Shown: positions 37,501-51,152, counted from the stretch's first letter. The stretch is 64,000 nt of DNA from Impatiens glandulifera (GCF_907164915.1 NC_061863.1:37607382-37671381); one strand, 5' to 3'. Made by a program: numbers and translations. Notes: generated by a model from the letters alone, not told the origin.

Positions 37501-40500
37501 CATGTTTAACAAATTTTTAACAAATTTAACACGTGTGAAAATATGTTATAAATGTGAAAACGTGTTAAACATGTCAATGTGAAAAACGTGTTAAACATGT
37601 ATAAAACATGTTAAACGTGTCATAAACGTGTTAAAAACGTGTTAACATTGCTGAAAAAGTGATAGATATGTTAAACTTGTAAATATTTTGTCAAATGTGA
37701 CAAAAACGTGTTAAATTATATCAAAATGTGTTAAACGTGTCAAAACGTGTTAAGCATAACATAATATGTTAAATGTGTTACCAATGTGCCAAAACGTGTT
37801 AAACTTGTCAAAATGTGTTAGACATGTTAAAATGTGAAAAACGTGTTAAACGTGTAAAACATGTCAAAAATGTTAAAATGTGTTAAATGTGTCAAAACGT
37901 GTTAAACATGCCGAAAAGTAAAAAACGTGTTAAACTTGTTTAAATGTGTCAAACGTGCAAAACATTTGTTAAACTTGCCAAAAACTTTTTAAACATTTGA
38001 AAATCATGTTAAATGTGCAATAACGTTTTAAACCAGTTATAATGTCAAAAACGTGTTAAACGTGGCGAAACGTGTTAATCATAACAAAACATCTTAAATG
38101 TGTTAAAAATGTGCCAAAACGTTTTAAACTTGTCAAAATGTGTTAAACATGTTAAAATGTCAAAATATGTTAAAATACCAAAAACGTAAAAAATGTGTTA
38201 TACATTTCAAAAACATGCCAAAGAAGTGAAAAATGCGTTAAACGTGCCTTAGTTTAAAAAATATGGTAAACGTGTCAAAATATGATAAATGTGCTTGTAA
38301 TTTAAAAAACGTGTTAAACGTGCAAAAATATGATAAACGTGATCCAACTAAGAAACTCCAATACTACTAGGATTTGAAAGCTCTTCCAATCCTCCTCTAC
38401 GAAATGATACTTGACATGACCTACAAATCTAACGTCCCACATGTTTAACAAATATTTATTTCATTTAACATGTGTGAAAATATGTTATAAATGTGAAAAC
38501 GTGTTAAATATGTGAAAAACATGTTAAACATGTTAAACGTGTCATAAACGTGTTAAAAATGTGTTAACATTGGTGAAAAAGTGATAAATGTGTTAAACAT
38601 GCAAATATTTTGACAAATGTGCCAAAAACGTGTTTAATTTTATCAATATGTGATAAACGTGCTAAAATGTGTTAAGCATAACAAAACATGTTAAATGTGC
38701 TACAAATGAGCCAAAACATGTTAAACTTGTAAAAGTGTTACAAATGTTAAAATGTCAAAAATATGTTAAACATGCCAAAAATGTGAAAAATGTGTGAAAC
38801 GTGTAAAACATGTCAAAAATATGTTAAACATGCCAAAAAAGTGAAAACATACGAAAAACGTTTTAAACATACCAAAAACGTGTTAAACCTGCCAAAATTT
38901 TGAAAAACGAGTTAAACATGCCTCTATTTGAAAAACGTGTTAAACGTGCTTGTAATTTGAAAAATATGTTAAACGTGTCTAAACGTGTTAAACATGTAGA
39001 AAAAGTGGAAAACGTGTTAAACGTGTTAATCATAACAAAACATTATAAATGTGCTAAAAATGTGCCAAAATCGGGTTAAACTTCTCAAAATGTGTTTAAC
39101 GTGTTAAAATGTCAAAAATATGTTAAACGTGCCAAAAACGTGAAAAATATGTTATACATTTCAAACACATGTTAAACATGCCATGAAAATGAAATATATG
39201 TTAAACGTGACAAAAACGTGTTAAACACGTCAAAAAGTGTTAAACGTGCCAAAATTTTGAAATATTTGAAAAACGCGTCAAACGTGCCTTAGTTTAAAAA
39301 ACAAGGTAAACGTGTCAAAAACATGTTAAACATGCCATTAAAGTGAAAGATATGTTAAACGTGACAAAAACATGTTAAACACGCCAAAAACGTGTTAAAC
39401 ACGTCAAAAACGTGTTAAACACGCCAAAAACGTGTTAAACACGCCAAAAACATGTTAAACACGCCAAAAACGTGTTAAACGTGCCAAACAATTGATAATT
39501 TTGAAAAACGCGTTAAACAAGCCTCTATTTAAAAAAGCATGGTAAACGTGTCAAAAATGTGATAATTTTGCTTGTAATTTGAAAAATGTGTTAAACGTGC
39601 CAAAAATATGATAAATTTGATCCAACTAAGAAAAATCAATACTACTAGGATTTGAAAGCTTTTTCAATCCTCCTCTACAAAATAATACTTGAAGTGGCCA
39701 TAAAAATCTAACGTCCCACACGTTTAACAAAATTTTAACGAATTTAACACGTGTGAAAATATGTTATAAATATGAAAACGTGTTAAACATATCAATGTGA
39801 AAAACGTGTTAAACATGTATAAAACATGTTAAACGTGTAATAAACGTGTTTAAAACGTGTTAACATTGCTGAAAAAGTGATAAATGTGTTAAACGTGCAA
39901 ATATTTTGTCAAATGTGACAAAAACGTGTTTAATTCTATAAAATGTGTTAAACGTGCCAAAACGTGTTAAACATAACAAAACATGTTAACTGTGTTACAA
40001 ATGTGCCAAAACGTGTTAAACTTATCAAAACGTGTTAAACATGTTTAAATGTCAAAAAAATGTTAAACGTGCCAAAATGTTAAAAATGTGTTAAACGTGT
40101 AAAACATGTCAAAAACGTATAAATGTGTTAAATGTGTCAAATCGTGTTAAACATGTCAAAAACGTAAAAATGTGTTAAATGTGTCAAAACGTGTTAAACA
40201 TGCCGAAAAAGTAAAAAACGTGTTAAACTTGTCAAAATGTGTCAAACGTGCAAAAAAATTGTTAAGCTTTCCAACAACTTTTTAAACATTTCAAAAACAT
40301 GTTAAATGTGCAATAACGTATTAAACTAGTTATAATGTCAAAAACGTGTTAATTTGGCGAAACGTGTTAATCATAACAAAGCATGTTAAATGTGTTAAAA
40401 ATGTGCCAAAAACGTGTTAAACTTGTCAAAATGAGTTCAACGTGTTAAGATGTCAAAAATATGTTAAACGTGCCAGAAACGTAAAAAATGTGTTAAACAT

Positions 40501-43500
40501 GCCAAAGAAGTGAAAAACATGTTAAACGTGACAAAAACATGTTAAACGTGCCAAAAATTTGAGAATTTTGAAAAATGCGTTAAATGTGCCTCTGTCTAAA
40601 AAACATGGTAAACTTGTCAAAACTATGATAAATGTGCTTGTAATTTAAAAAACTTGTTAAATGTGCAAAAAATATGATAAACGTGATCCAAATAAAAAAC
40701 TCCAATACTACTAGGATTTGAAAGCTCTTCCAATCCTCCTCTACAAAATGATACTTGAAATGACCATACAAATATAACGTCCCACACGTTTAACAAATTT
40801 TTAACACATTTAACACGTGTGAAAAATATGTTATAAATGTGAAAACGTGTTAAACATGTGAAAAACATGTTAAACATGTATAAAACAAGTTAAACGTGTC
40901 CTAAACGTATTAAAAACGTGATAACATTACTGAAAAAGTGATAAATGTGTTAAACGTGCAAATATTTTGTCAAATGTGCCAAAAACGTGTTTAATTCTAT
41001 CAAAATGTGTTAACCGTGCTAAAATGTGTTAAGCATAACAAAACATGTTAAATGTGCTACAAATGAGCAAAAACGTGTTAAACTTGTAAAAATGTGTTAA
41101 AAGTGTTAAAAATGTTAAAATGTCAAAAATATGTTAAACGTGCCGAAAATGTGAAAAATGTGTTAAACTTGTAAAACATGTCAAAAACATGTTAAACATG
41201 ACAAAAAAGTGAAAACATAACAAAAATGTGTTTAACCTGCCAAAATTTTGAAAAACGTGTTAAACATGCCTCTATTTAAAAACGTGTTAAAGGTGCCAAA
41301 AATGTGATAAACGTGCTAGTAATTTGAAAAACGTGATAAACATGCCAAAACGTAAAAATGTATTATGTGTCAAAAGCGTGTTAAACTTGTTAAAATGTAA
41401 AAAACGTGTTAAACATGGCAAAACGTGTTAATCATAACAAAACATGTTAAATGTGCTAAAAATGTGCCAAAATCGTGTTAAACTTGTCAAAATGAGTTCA
41501 ACGTGTTAAAATGTCAAAAATATGTTAAACGTGCCAGAAACGTAAAAAATGTGTTATACATTTCAAAAAATGTTAAACATGCCAAAGAAGTGAAAAACAT
41601 GTTAAACGTGATAAAAACATGTTAAACGTGCCAAAAATTTGAAAAATTTGAAAAACGCGTTAAACGTGCCTCTGTCTAAAAAACATGGTAAACTTGTCAA
41701 AAGTATGATAAATGTGCTTGTAATTTAAAAAACTTGTTAAATGTGCAAAAAATATGATAAACGTGATCCAAATAAAAAACTCCAATACTACTAGGATTTG
41801 AAAGCTCTTCCAATCCTCCTCTACAAAATGATACTTGAAATGACCATACAAATATAACGTCCCACACGTTTAACAAATTTTTAACACATTTAACACGTGT
41901 GAAAAATATGTTATAAATGTGAAAACGTGTTAAACATGCCTCTATTTAAAAACGTGTTAAAGGTACCAAAAATGTGATAAACGTGCTAGTAATTTGAAAA
42001 ACATGATAAACATGCCAAAACGTAAGAATGTATTATGTGTCAAAAGCGTGTTAAACTTGTTAAAATGTAAAAAACGTGTTAAACAAGGCAAAACGTGTTA
42101 ATCATAACAAAACATGTTAAATGTGCTAAAAATGTGCCAAAATCGTGTTAAACTTGTCAAAATGTGTTTAACGTGTTAAAATGTCAAAAATATGTTAAGC
42201 GTGCCAAAAACGTGAAAAATATGTTATACATTTCAAAAACATGTTAAACATGTCATAAAAATGAAAAATATGTTAAACGTGACAAAAACGTTTTAAACAC
42301 GTCAAAAAGTGTTAAACGTGCCAAAATTTTGAAATATTTGAAAAACGCGTCAAACGTGCCTAAGTTTAAAAAAATGGTAAACATGTCAAAAACATGTTAA
42401 ACATCCTAAAAAAGTGAAAGTTATGTTAAACATGACAAAAACGTGTTAAACACGCTAAAACTTGTTAAACACACCAAAACGTGTTAAACGTGCCAAACAA
42501 TTGATAGTTTTGAAAAACGCGTTAAACATGCCTCAGTTTAAAAAACATGGTGAACGTGTCAAAAATATGATAATTATGCTTGTAATTTGAAAAATGTGTA
42601 CGTGCCAAAAATATGATAAAAGTGATCCAACTAAGAAACACCAATACTACTAGGATTTGAAAGCTTTTTCAATCCTATTCTACAAAATGATACTTGAAGT
42701 GGCCATACAAATCTAACGTCCCACACGTTTCACAAATCTTTAACACATTTAACACGTGTGAAAATATGTTATAAATGTGAAAACGTGTTAAATATGTCAA
42801 TGTCAAAAACGTGTTAAACATGTATAAAACATTTTAAACGTGTCATAAACGTGTTAAAAACGTGTTAACATTGCTGAAAAAGTGATAAATATGTTAAACT
42901 TGCAAATATTTTGTCAAATGTTACAAAAACGTGTTTAATTATATCAAAATGTATTAAACGTGTCAAAACGTGTTAAGCATAACATAATATGTTAAATGTG
43001 TTACAAATGTGCCAAAACGTGTTAAACTTGTCAAAATGTGTTAGACATGTTAAAATGTCAAAAATATGTTAAACGTGTCAAAAATGTGAAAAACGTGTTA
43101 AACGTGTCAAACATGTCAAAAATGTAAAAATGTGTTAAACGTGTAAAACATGTCAAAAAGGTATAAATGTGTCAAATTATGTTAAACATGCCAAAAACGT
43201 AAAATTGTGTCAAAACGTGTTAAACATGCCGAAAAGTAAAAAACGTGTTAAACTTGTCAAAATGTGTCAAATGTGCAAAAAAGTTGTTAAACTTGCCAAA
43301 AACTTTTTAAATATTTGAAAATCATGTTAAATGTGCAATAACATTTTAAACCAGTTATAATGTCAAAAACGTGTTAAACGTGGCGAAACGTGTTAATCAT
43401 AACAAAACATGTTAAATGTGTTAAAAATGTGTCAAAACGTGTTAAACTTGTCAAAATATGTTAAACATGCCATAAACGTTAAAAATATGTTATACATTTC

Positions 43501-46361
43501 AAAAACATGTTAAACATGCCATAAAAATGAAAAATATGTTAAACGTGACAAAAACGTGTTGAACACGTCAAAAAAATGTTAAACGTGCCAAAATTTGGAA
43601 ATATTCGAAAAATGCGTCAAACGTGTCTCAGTTTAAAAAACATGGTAAACGTGTCAAAAACATGTTAATCATGCCAAAAAAGTGAAAGATATGTTAAACG
43701 TGACAAAAACGTGTTAAACACGTCAAAAACGTGTTAAACACGCCAAAAACTTGTTAAACACGCCAAAAACGTGTTAAACATGCCAAAAACATGAAAAATG
43801 TGTTATACATTTCAAAAACATGTTAAACATGCCAAAGAAGTGAAAAACATGTTAATCATGACAAAAACGTGTTGAACACGTTAAAAACGTGTTAAATGTG
43901 CCTTAGTTTAAAAAACATGGTAAACGTGTCAAAAATATCATAAATGTGCTTGTAATTTAAAAAACGTGTTAAACGTGCAAAAATATGATAAACGTGATCC
44001 AACTAAGAAACTCCCATACTACTAGGATTTGAAAGCTCTTCCAATCCTCCTCTACAAAATGATACTTGACATGAACATACAAATCTAACGTCCCACACAT
44101 TTAACAAATTTCTAACACATTTAACACGTGTGAAAAATATGTTATAAATGTGAAAACGTGTTAAATAAGTGAAAAACATGTTAAACATGTATAAAACATG
44201 TTAAACGTGTCATAAACATGTTAAAAATGTGTTAAAAATGTGTTAACATTTTTGAAAAAGTGATAAACGTGTTAACGTGCAAATATTTTGTCAAATGTGC
44301 CAAAAACATGTTTAATTTTATCAAAATGTGTTAAACGTGCTAAAATGTTCTAAGCATAACAAAACATGTTAAATGTGCTACAAATGAGCGAAAACGTGTT
44401 AAACTTGTAAAGTGTTAGAAATGTTAAAATGTCAAAAATATGTTAAACATGCCAAAAATGTAAAAAATGTGTTAAACGTATAATACATGTCAAAAACATG
44501 TTAAACATGCCAAAAAAGTAAAAAACATACCAAAAACGTGTTAAACTTACCAAAAACGTGTTAAACCTGCCAAAATTTTGAAAAACGAGTTAAACATGCC
44601 TCTATTTGAAAAACGTGTTAAACGTGCTAGTAATTTGAAAAACATGTTAAATGTGTCAAAACGTGTTAAACATGTAGAAAAAGTGAAAAACGTGTTAAAC
44701 GTGTTAATCATAACAAAACATGTTAAATGTGCTAAAAATGTGTCAAAATGTGTCAAAAATTTGTCAAAATGTGTTTAACGTGTTAAAATGTTAAAAATAT
44801 ATTAAACGTGCCAAAAATGTGATAAATATATTATACATGTAAAAAACATGTTAAACATGCCATAAAAGTGAAAAATATGTTAAACATGACAAAAACTTGT
44901 TAAACGTGCCAAAATTTTATATGTTTAGAAAAACGCGTCAAACGTGTCTCAATTTAAAAAACATGGTAAACGTGTCAAAAACATGTTAAACATGCCAAAA
45001 AAGTGAAAAATATGTTAAACGTGACAAAAACGTGCTAAACACGGCAAAAACGTGTTAAACGTGCCAAAAATTTGAAGGTTTTGAAAAACGCGTTAAACAT
45101 GACTTAGATTAAAAAATATGGTAAATGTGTCAAAAAAGTGATAAATTTGTTTGTAGTTTGAAAAACGTTTTAAACGTGTCAAAAATGTGATAAATGTGAT
45201 ACAACTAAGAAGCTCCAATACTACTAGTATTTGAAAGCTTTTTCAATCCCCTTTACAAAATGATAGTTGAAGTGGCCATAAAAATCTAACGTCCCACATG
45301 TTTAACAAATTTTTAATACATTTAACAATTGTGAAAATATGTTATAAATGTGAAAACGTGTTAAACATGTCAATGTGAAAAACGTGTTAAACATGTATAA
45401 AACAGGTTAAACGTGTCATAAACGTGTTAACATTGCTAAAAAGGTGATAAATGTGTTAAACGTGCAAATATTGTGTCAAATGTGACAAAAACGTGTTTAA
45501 TTTTATCAAAATGTGTTAAACGTGCCAAAACGTATTAAATATAACAAAACATGTTAAATGTGTTACAAATGTGCCAAAACGTGTTAAACTTGTCAAAATG
45601 TGTTAAACATGTTTAAATGTCAAAAATATGTTAAACGTGCCAAAAATGTGAAAAATGTGTTAAACGTGTAAAAAATGTCAAAAACGTATAAATGTGTTAA
45701 ATGTGTCAAAACGTGTTAAACATGCCAAAAACGAAAAAACGTGTTAAACGTTTCAAAACGTGTTAAACATGCCGAAAAAGTAAAAAACGTGTTAAACTTG
45801 TCAAAATGTGTCAAACATGCAAAAAATTGGTTAAACTTGCCAAAAACTTTTTAAACATTTCAAAAACATGTTAAATGTGCAATAACGTATTAAACTAGTT
45901 ATAATGTCAAAAACGTGTTAATCATAACAAAACATGTTAAATGTGTTAAAAATGTGCAAAAAACGTGTTCAACTTGTCAAAATGAGTTCAACGTGTTAAA
46001 ATGTCAAAAATATGTTTAACGTGCCAAAAACGTGAAAAATGTGTTATATATTTCAAAAAATGTTAAACATTCCAAAGAAGTGAAAAATATGATAAACGTG
46101 ATCCAAATAAGAAACTCCAATACTACTAGGATTTGAAAGCTCTTCCAATCCTCCTCTACAAAATGATACTTGAAATGACCATACAAATCTAACGTCCCAC
46201 ACGATTAACAAATTTTTAACACATTTAACACGTGTGAAAAACGTGTTAAACATGTGAAAAACATGTTAAACATGTATAAAACATGTTAAACATGTCATAA
46301 ACGTATTAAAAACGTGTTAACATTACTGAAAAAGTGATAAATGTGTTAAACGTACAAATAT

Positions 46362-46366
46362 TTTGT
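46362..46366 (+). repeat. target site duplication, left (TTTGT)
   Basis: TTTGT, last five satellite bases before the LTR. Repeated at 55616-55620 on the other side, with satellite sequence continuing in register (AAATATTTTGT then TAAATGTGCC). Confidence 0.9.
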
Positions 46367-48356
46367 TTATAGGATCGCCTTTATCAATAGAGACGGGGGT
46401 CTAGCTAATGATAAAGATTTATAAAAACGGTTTGATAGAAATCCTGTTAGAGATTAATATCTCTTTCTATTCGACGCAAACTTGTGTAAACACTTGAAAT
46501 AGATTCAAGGCGGAATTGTTTACTTGGGTTTGAAGCACAAGATGAAATATGAAAAGATGACAGAGATGAAGAACACAACAGTTTGTTTATGGATGTTCGG
46601 AGAAACTCTCCTACGTCACCCCTTCTTCCAACCACCGGAAGGATTCTCTATAATATGATGAGAATCAAATATAGTTTGCACACACACTTAGCTCACTACT
46701 GAACATAACACTTTCTATTCAATTACAAGAAGATGAAGAATATCACTCAGCTAATGGTGTTTTGATTCTAGCTCTCTCTCTCGATTCACACACAGTACAA
46801 TCAGAAAGAAGCTTCACAGAGTAAATTCAGTAAGCAAGATGATTGAGTAGTCTCTCTCTGCAAAATCAGATTGCTTGTTCGTAAGATTGGTTAAGGCTGA
46901 TTGTCCGTTGTCCTTAGGATTGCTTAAGTACTGAGCAGGGACTAACGGTCGAATCTTCAAGAATGAAACGTGGCGCTCCTCCATTGGAAAGCTTCCATTA
47001 TACACATCAGGTTCTGAGCACAAGGATCGTGGGCGTACCGAACTGGTAGTGCGCCGAATATTCCATCAAGGATGTACATGTAAAACGGGTAATGTGAGGA
47101 AAATTCTCTTACGTGGCATTCCTTGATTGGATGCATATAGCTGTTGTACTAATCTTCACTAGAAAGTGGAGTAGGAGTAGGATACAGCTATAGCACGTGG
47201 GTAGGAGAAATGCTAGATTCAAGCGTACTGCTTGAACAAAGCATTAGACTTATTTCAGTTAGACGGATTTGAGAAAATCAGTCTAATGAAATAAGTCAAC
47301 TCCTTCTAATGAAAAACGTTTATTAGACCGCCTGGTCTAATATACTTAGACTCGCGTCTAATTTACATAACCATTAGACGGGTACGTCTAACTCCACTGA
47401 GTTAGACTACCACGTCTAATTCCGGTTCTACCTAAGACTAGTCTGAAGGAGTTAGACTCACGTCTAACTTTAACTAATTAGACAACCCGTCTAATTATAA
47501 TAACCATTAGACCGACACGTCTAACTCCACTGAGTTAGACTGCCACGTCTAATTCCGGTTCTACCTCAGACTAATCTGAAGGAGTTAGACTCACGTCTAA
47601 CATTCACTAATTAGACAACCCGTCTAATTCTTACATAACCATTAGACTGGTACGTCTAACTCCACTGAGTTAGACTGCTACATCTAATTCCGGTTCTACC
47701 TCAGACTAATCTGAAGGAGTTAGACTCACGTCTAACTTTCACTAATTAGACAACCCGTCTAATTATTACATAACCATTAGACCGGAACGTCTAACTCCAC
47801 TGAGTTAGACTGCTACGTCTAATTCCGGTTCTACCTCATACTTGTCTGAAGGAGTTAGACTCACGTCTAACTTTCACTAATTAGACAACCCGTCTAATTA
47901 TTTACATCTATTAGACTTACACGTCTAACTCCGATAAGTTAGACTGTATGTCTAACTCCGATGAGTTAGACTGTACGTCTAATTCAATTAGACTCACGTC
48001 TAATTCCATTAGACTTACGTCTAATTCCGTGTATTCATTAGACCATCCGTCTAATTCTTTACACATCTATTAGACTTACACGTCTAACTCCGATGAGTTA
48101 AACTATACGTCTAATTCTATTAGACTCACGTCTAATTTACACGTCTATTAGACTGCACGTCTAACTCCGATGAGTTAGACTGTGAGTCTAATTCTATGCG
48201 AATGAAAATCAAGATCGGTCTAATGGCCCTCATTAGATCCAAGTCTAGAGACATGTTGTCTCAATACACCTGTATTGAAACTTATAAATTATTTTATCAT
48301 CAAAATATCAGTGGGTAAATTATTTCAACACTTAGTCAAAATAATTTGACCCAACA
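46367..48356 (-). repeat. 3' LTR of element 3 (1990 bp)
   Basis: Aligns with 53787-55615. The outer end (+ strand) reads TTATAGGATCG where the 5' LTR reads TGATATGATCG, so the terminal TG/CA is mutated here. The inner end is TGACCCAACA, next to the polypurine tract. It is 161 bases longer than its partner, almost entirely through extra copies in the palindromic array (47240-48200). Confidence 0.92.
47240..48200 (-). repeat. palindrome array in 3' LTR U3
   Basis: Dozens of short inverted units such as GTTAGACTGCACGTCTAA and ATTAGACTCACGTCTAAT. Three longer sub-repeats of about 120 bases, each containing CGGTTCTACCTCAGACTAAT, add a second level of repetition. Confidence 0.9.
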
Positions 48357-48370
48357 ATTTCCCCCTTTTT
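48357..48370 (-). promoter_or_regulatory. polypurine tract of element 3
   Basis: The minus strand reads AAAAAGGGGGAAAT, immediately before the 3' LTR start TGTTGGGTCA. It would prime plus-strand synthesis. The same arrangement is seen in element 1 at 1867-1880. Confidence 0.85.
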
Positions 48371-48569
48371 GATGAAGAAATCGCAAACCCTGCATACACA
48401 TAACAAGACATGCATTCATCCAATAGATAAACAAACAGCTTGTTCACTTACACCAATCATCCAAAAGAACCAGTATTCGAAAGACTTATCAAGAAACCAT
48501 GTTCAATAAAGTTAAACAGGATAAAAGTAGAGAAATCATTGTTCTTCCCTTTTCACTCGACCACCATGT
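48371..48569 (-). other. 3' untranslated segment of element 3
   Basis: About 200 bases between the accessory ORF stop and the polypurine tract; nothing further recognised. Confidence 0.6.
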
Positions 48570-51025
48570 TCATGAAATGAAATGAGGATAGCCGCGGCCA
48601 CCACGACCTCCTGCATTCAATCTTCCTCCACGCTCAGCAAAACTGCCACGTCCACCTTGATCAACATTAGACAGCCTACTCCGGCCGCCACCATTTCTTC
48701 CACCACGCTTATAACTACTTCGACCACCACCTCTCCTTGTTGGCCTAGGATTGTCATCAGAACTTGGGGCCCACCTGAATCTGGTCCCGGTTGCTACACC
48801 ATCGTTCCTCCTGCTTGACTCACCTTGAACTGGTAGAGGTTGAGCACTTTCAGCATTGTTCAAAGCATCCTCCTTCGCTTGAAACTTCATGGCAATGGTC
48901 TCAATAAATGCTTGTCGTTCATTATCATTTCTATTCATGCAACCTTGTATTTCTACCAGCTGATTTTTCACCAAACTGAATTCATCCAAGGTTTCCTTGT
49001 GGCGTTCGTCATTGATGTGCCTCTCGATGTCAAAGAGTTCACTTTGGTGGTTGAAGCTTTCCTGTTGAAATTTTGAAAACTTTACATTCGAGACATGGGT
49101 CTCATACGTATTCATCTTCAGGGTCTTATCCAGCTCAGTTAGGATCTTGAAGATGTTGCTGAAATTCGCCCTTTTCTCTTCCTTGGAGATCATTGACTGA
49201 CACATAGTCTTCTGCATTGAGGAGAGAATAGACCTCATTGATTTTAATATTTTATCTCCTCCAGCAGATGAACATTCGTGAGAAGACACTTCTTCAAACT
49301 CTGCAGCCATACTTTGAATAGGCTCAAAGTTTGTATGAACCTGCAAGGATTGCTCTTGCTGATTTACTTCAACATCCTTAGTCGCTTTATCTTGTGCCTC
49401 TTCTTCGTCAATTTCTCTTTGTGCCCTTTTAAATCTTTCCAGCAAACTTCCAGAATAGTGACGGGGAGTGGTTATGTTTTCGTGAACACTTCCCACAACG
49501 CAATTAGGAAATAAGTAGGTCTTAACAACCTATGGTTGCTCATCCTGTTCCTCCTCAGATGAGAAACTTTCATCTTCATCATTCTTCTCTTTAGAGGGTT
49601 CTCCCTCAGTTCTTGCGGTTTCAGGCTGAGTGACCTCAGTCAATTTCTCTTGAACACCCCCTGTTCTCGCAACAGGGGTTACAATTTCATCTTCTTCAAT
49701 AGGAGCTTTCAAAGCATCCTCAGCTACATCTTCCAAGATTGCTTCTTCAACATTTGTCTCAAGAGCTTGTTCAGGCTCTTGAACATTCACCATTTCTTCA
49801 TCTTCATTAAGAAGCTCTTGAACAGGAAGATCTTGAATGCGTCTCTCTTCGGCAGACAAGGTCCCGAATTCGATTAGGAGAACAGCATCTCATTCATCGG
49901 CGTTTGGAATATCCATGGCCTCTTCTTCGTTGAGCGGTTCTGCGCTAGAGCAATCGGCGCCATGAATGTATCTGGAAGCAACAGAAACATAGCTTTCCAT
50001 GATATCATTTAACTTCTTCAGCACTTTTGCTTCAACATCAGCTCCTCTTGCATCGGGGTTGAAGCTTGCTTTCCTGGCTTCATAGATTAGAAATAGGGCT
50101 TTTCCAAGAATGGAAGCTTCCACCCGTTCTCTTTTGTTCAACGCTTCACCCACATCTGAAGTTCTTGCCCATTTAAGGACTTTCTTTTCATTTTCTACTC
50201 TCTTCTTCCATTCTTTCGTTATGGCAGCATTGGATAGAGAGTCGTTGTACTTAGAGGACAGCCTTTCAGTACACCAGGAATCATAGATTCCTAACTTTTC
50301 AGTTGACAGAACTTTCACTTGATCTAGAATGAGATCAACGATTCCTCTTGCTTCAGATACCTTTTCAGAAGCTTGAAAAGCAGTAGACTTCCCTCTTCCA
50401 ACAACCTCTACAGGTTTTGGAGCTGGTCTTGGTTCACCAATAACAATTCCTTTTGTCCCTTTCCTGACCCGCAACAGTTCGAAGGCGGATTGGGGTTTCA
50501 GACCGAGCGTGATTTCGCACGGGGCACCATTGTCTTCTTCTCCTTTGAGGCACAGGACCTCGAAGGTTTCCTCAAGAAGGTTGAGGGAGTGGATAATGAT
50601 GTAATCGGGGTTGCAGCAAGTATGCCTAGACCTTGCTTCACCCTTGAATCAACAGATTCAATGTCCTTCTAACTTGGACTTTTCATGCTGGAGGAACTGG
50701 CCTCCGATTCATTCACAGTTTTGGTTCTCTTTTCCCTTGTTAACATAACAAAAGAAGAAGGCTTTGATCGGGTGGAAGGCCTTCCACCAGTCTAGAAACT
50801 AGAAGCCCCAGATGCAGACTCTAGGTTGTTCTTCATCCTAATCAGAGTGCTGGCCACCGTAGAAGCAGTAAAAACTCTTGCGGAGTTAATCTGCGCCGGT
50901 TCACCAACATGAACCCCCAAAAACATCAACAGGTGGCTTAGTTGAGCCGCATACGTGATGCTCTCCTTGTTCGTCTGGCTGATAGAGTAGCACAGATTCT
51001 GAAACAAGGTATGACCCTTCACCAT
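48570..51025 (-). pseudogene. accessory ORF (env-like position), RGG-tailed, broken
   Basis: Starts at ATG 51025-51023. The first 77 codons (to a TAG at 50792-50794) are in one frame; from 50648 on, a second frame runs to the TGA at 48570-48572, interrupted only by TGA 49890-49892 and TAG 49530-49532. So one ~800-codon gene with three or more stops and one frameshift explains what look like four ORFs. Order: helical N-terminus; Lys/Arg-rich linker; helical middle (about 50380-49960, containing KWARTSDVGEALNKRER); Glu-rich acidic stretch (49860-49533); Gln/Glu-rich helical part; Arg-Gly-Gly tail (about 48780-48573) suggesting nucleic-acid binding. No transmembrane segment is evident. Sireviruses carry an env-like ORF at this position; similar proteins are, from memory, frequent in Gesneriaceae genomes. 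Function unknown. Confidence 0.75.
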
Positions 51026-51144
51026 TTTGAGAGAATGTGAATCAATACGATATTTCAGAGAGTTTTAGTGAGAGAAATGCAAGAAAACTAGGGTTCTTAG
51101 AGATTTCGAGAGATTGAAAGTTTTCAAAATCATGCAGGAATGTC

Positions 51145-51152
51145 CTTATATA
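51145..51152 (-). promoter_or_regulatory. internal TATA box upstream of the accessory ORF
   Basis: The minus strand reads CTATATAAGGAC about 120 bases before the ATG. The ~90-base leader that follows is CT-rich and holds AACCCTAG, typical of plant 5' UTRs, with no ATG after the expected start site. This suggests the accessory ORF was transcribed from its own promoter. Confidence 0.6.

Larger units (their letters stand above)
20038..46366 (+). repeat. satellite array with higher-order structure (left part)
   Basis: Continuous tandem DNA made of variants of a ~20-bp unit approximated by AAAAACGTGTTAAACGTGCC, all in one orientation. About every 0.9-1.6 kb a ~120-bp block without the motif interrupts it, starting near CCAATACTACTAGGATTTGA and ending near the palindrome ACACGTGT. 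The block has two variants. A reads CTTTTTCAATCC...GAAGTGGCC, at about 20881, 23440, 26138, 28827, 31120, 33475, 37418, 39638, 42640, 45216. B reads CTCTTCCAATCC...GAAATGACC, at about 21808, 24463, 27153, 29843, 32187, 34531, 36197, 38357, 40702, 41782, 44010, 46109. Mostly they alternate, so the higher-order unit is an A-B dimer. No coding function is supported. Confidence 0.95.

Noticed and set aside
21697..46253. Many 60-86-codon minus-strand open frames rich in Phe, Thr, Leu and Cys at regular intervals
   Set aside because: They are translations of the satellite motif and anchor blocks and recur only because the DNA repeats. Their start and stop positions shift with single mutations.
20038..46366. 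Ribosomal DNA spacer or telomeric repeat as explanation of the array
   Set aside because: No rRNA gene adjoins it and the motif is not TTTAGGG-like.
46447..46635. 62-codon minus-strand frame present in both LTRs of element 3 (also 53868-54056)
   Set aside because: It lies in the R/U5 part of the LTR, is duplicated simply because the LTR is, and resembles no known protein.
47240..48200. CRISPR-like appearance of regularly spaced palindromes
   Set aside because: Spacers are not unique, units are degenerate, and the array sits inside a plant LTR.
48582..50672. Several + strand open frames of 75-99 codons
   Set aside because: They are antisense to the long accessory ORF, which has the coherent composition and upstream promoter.
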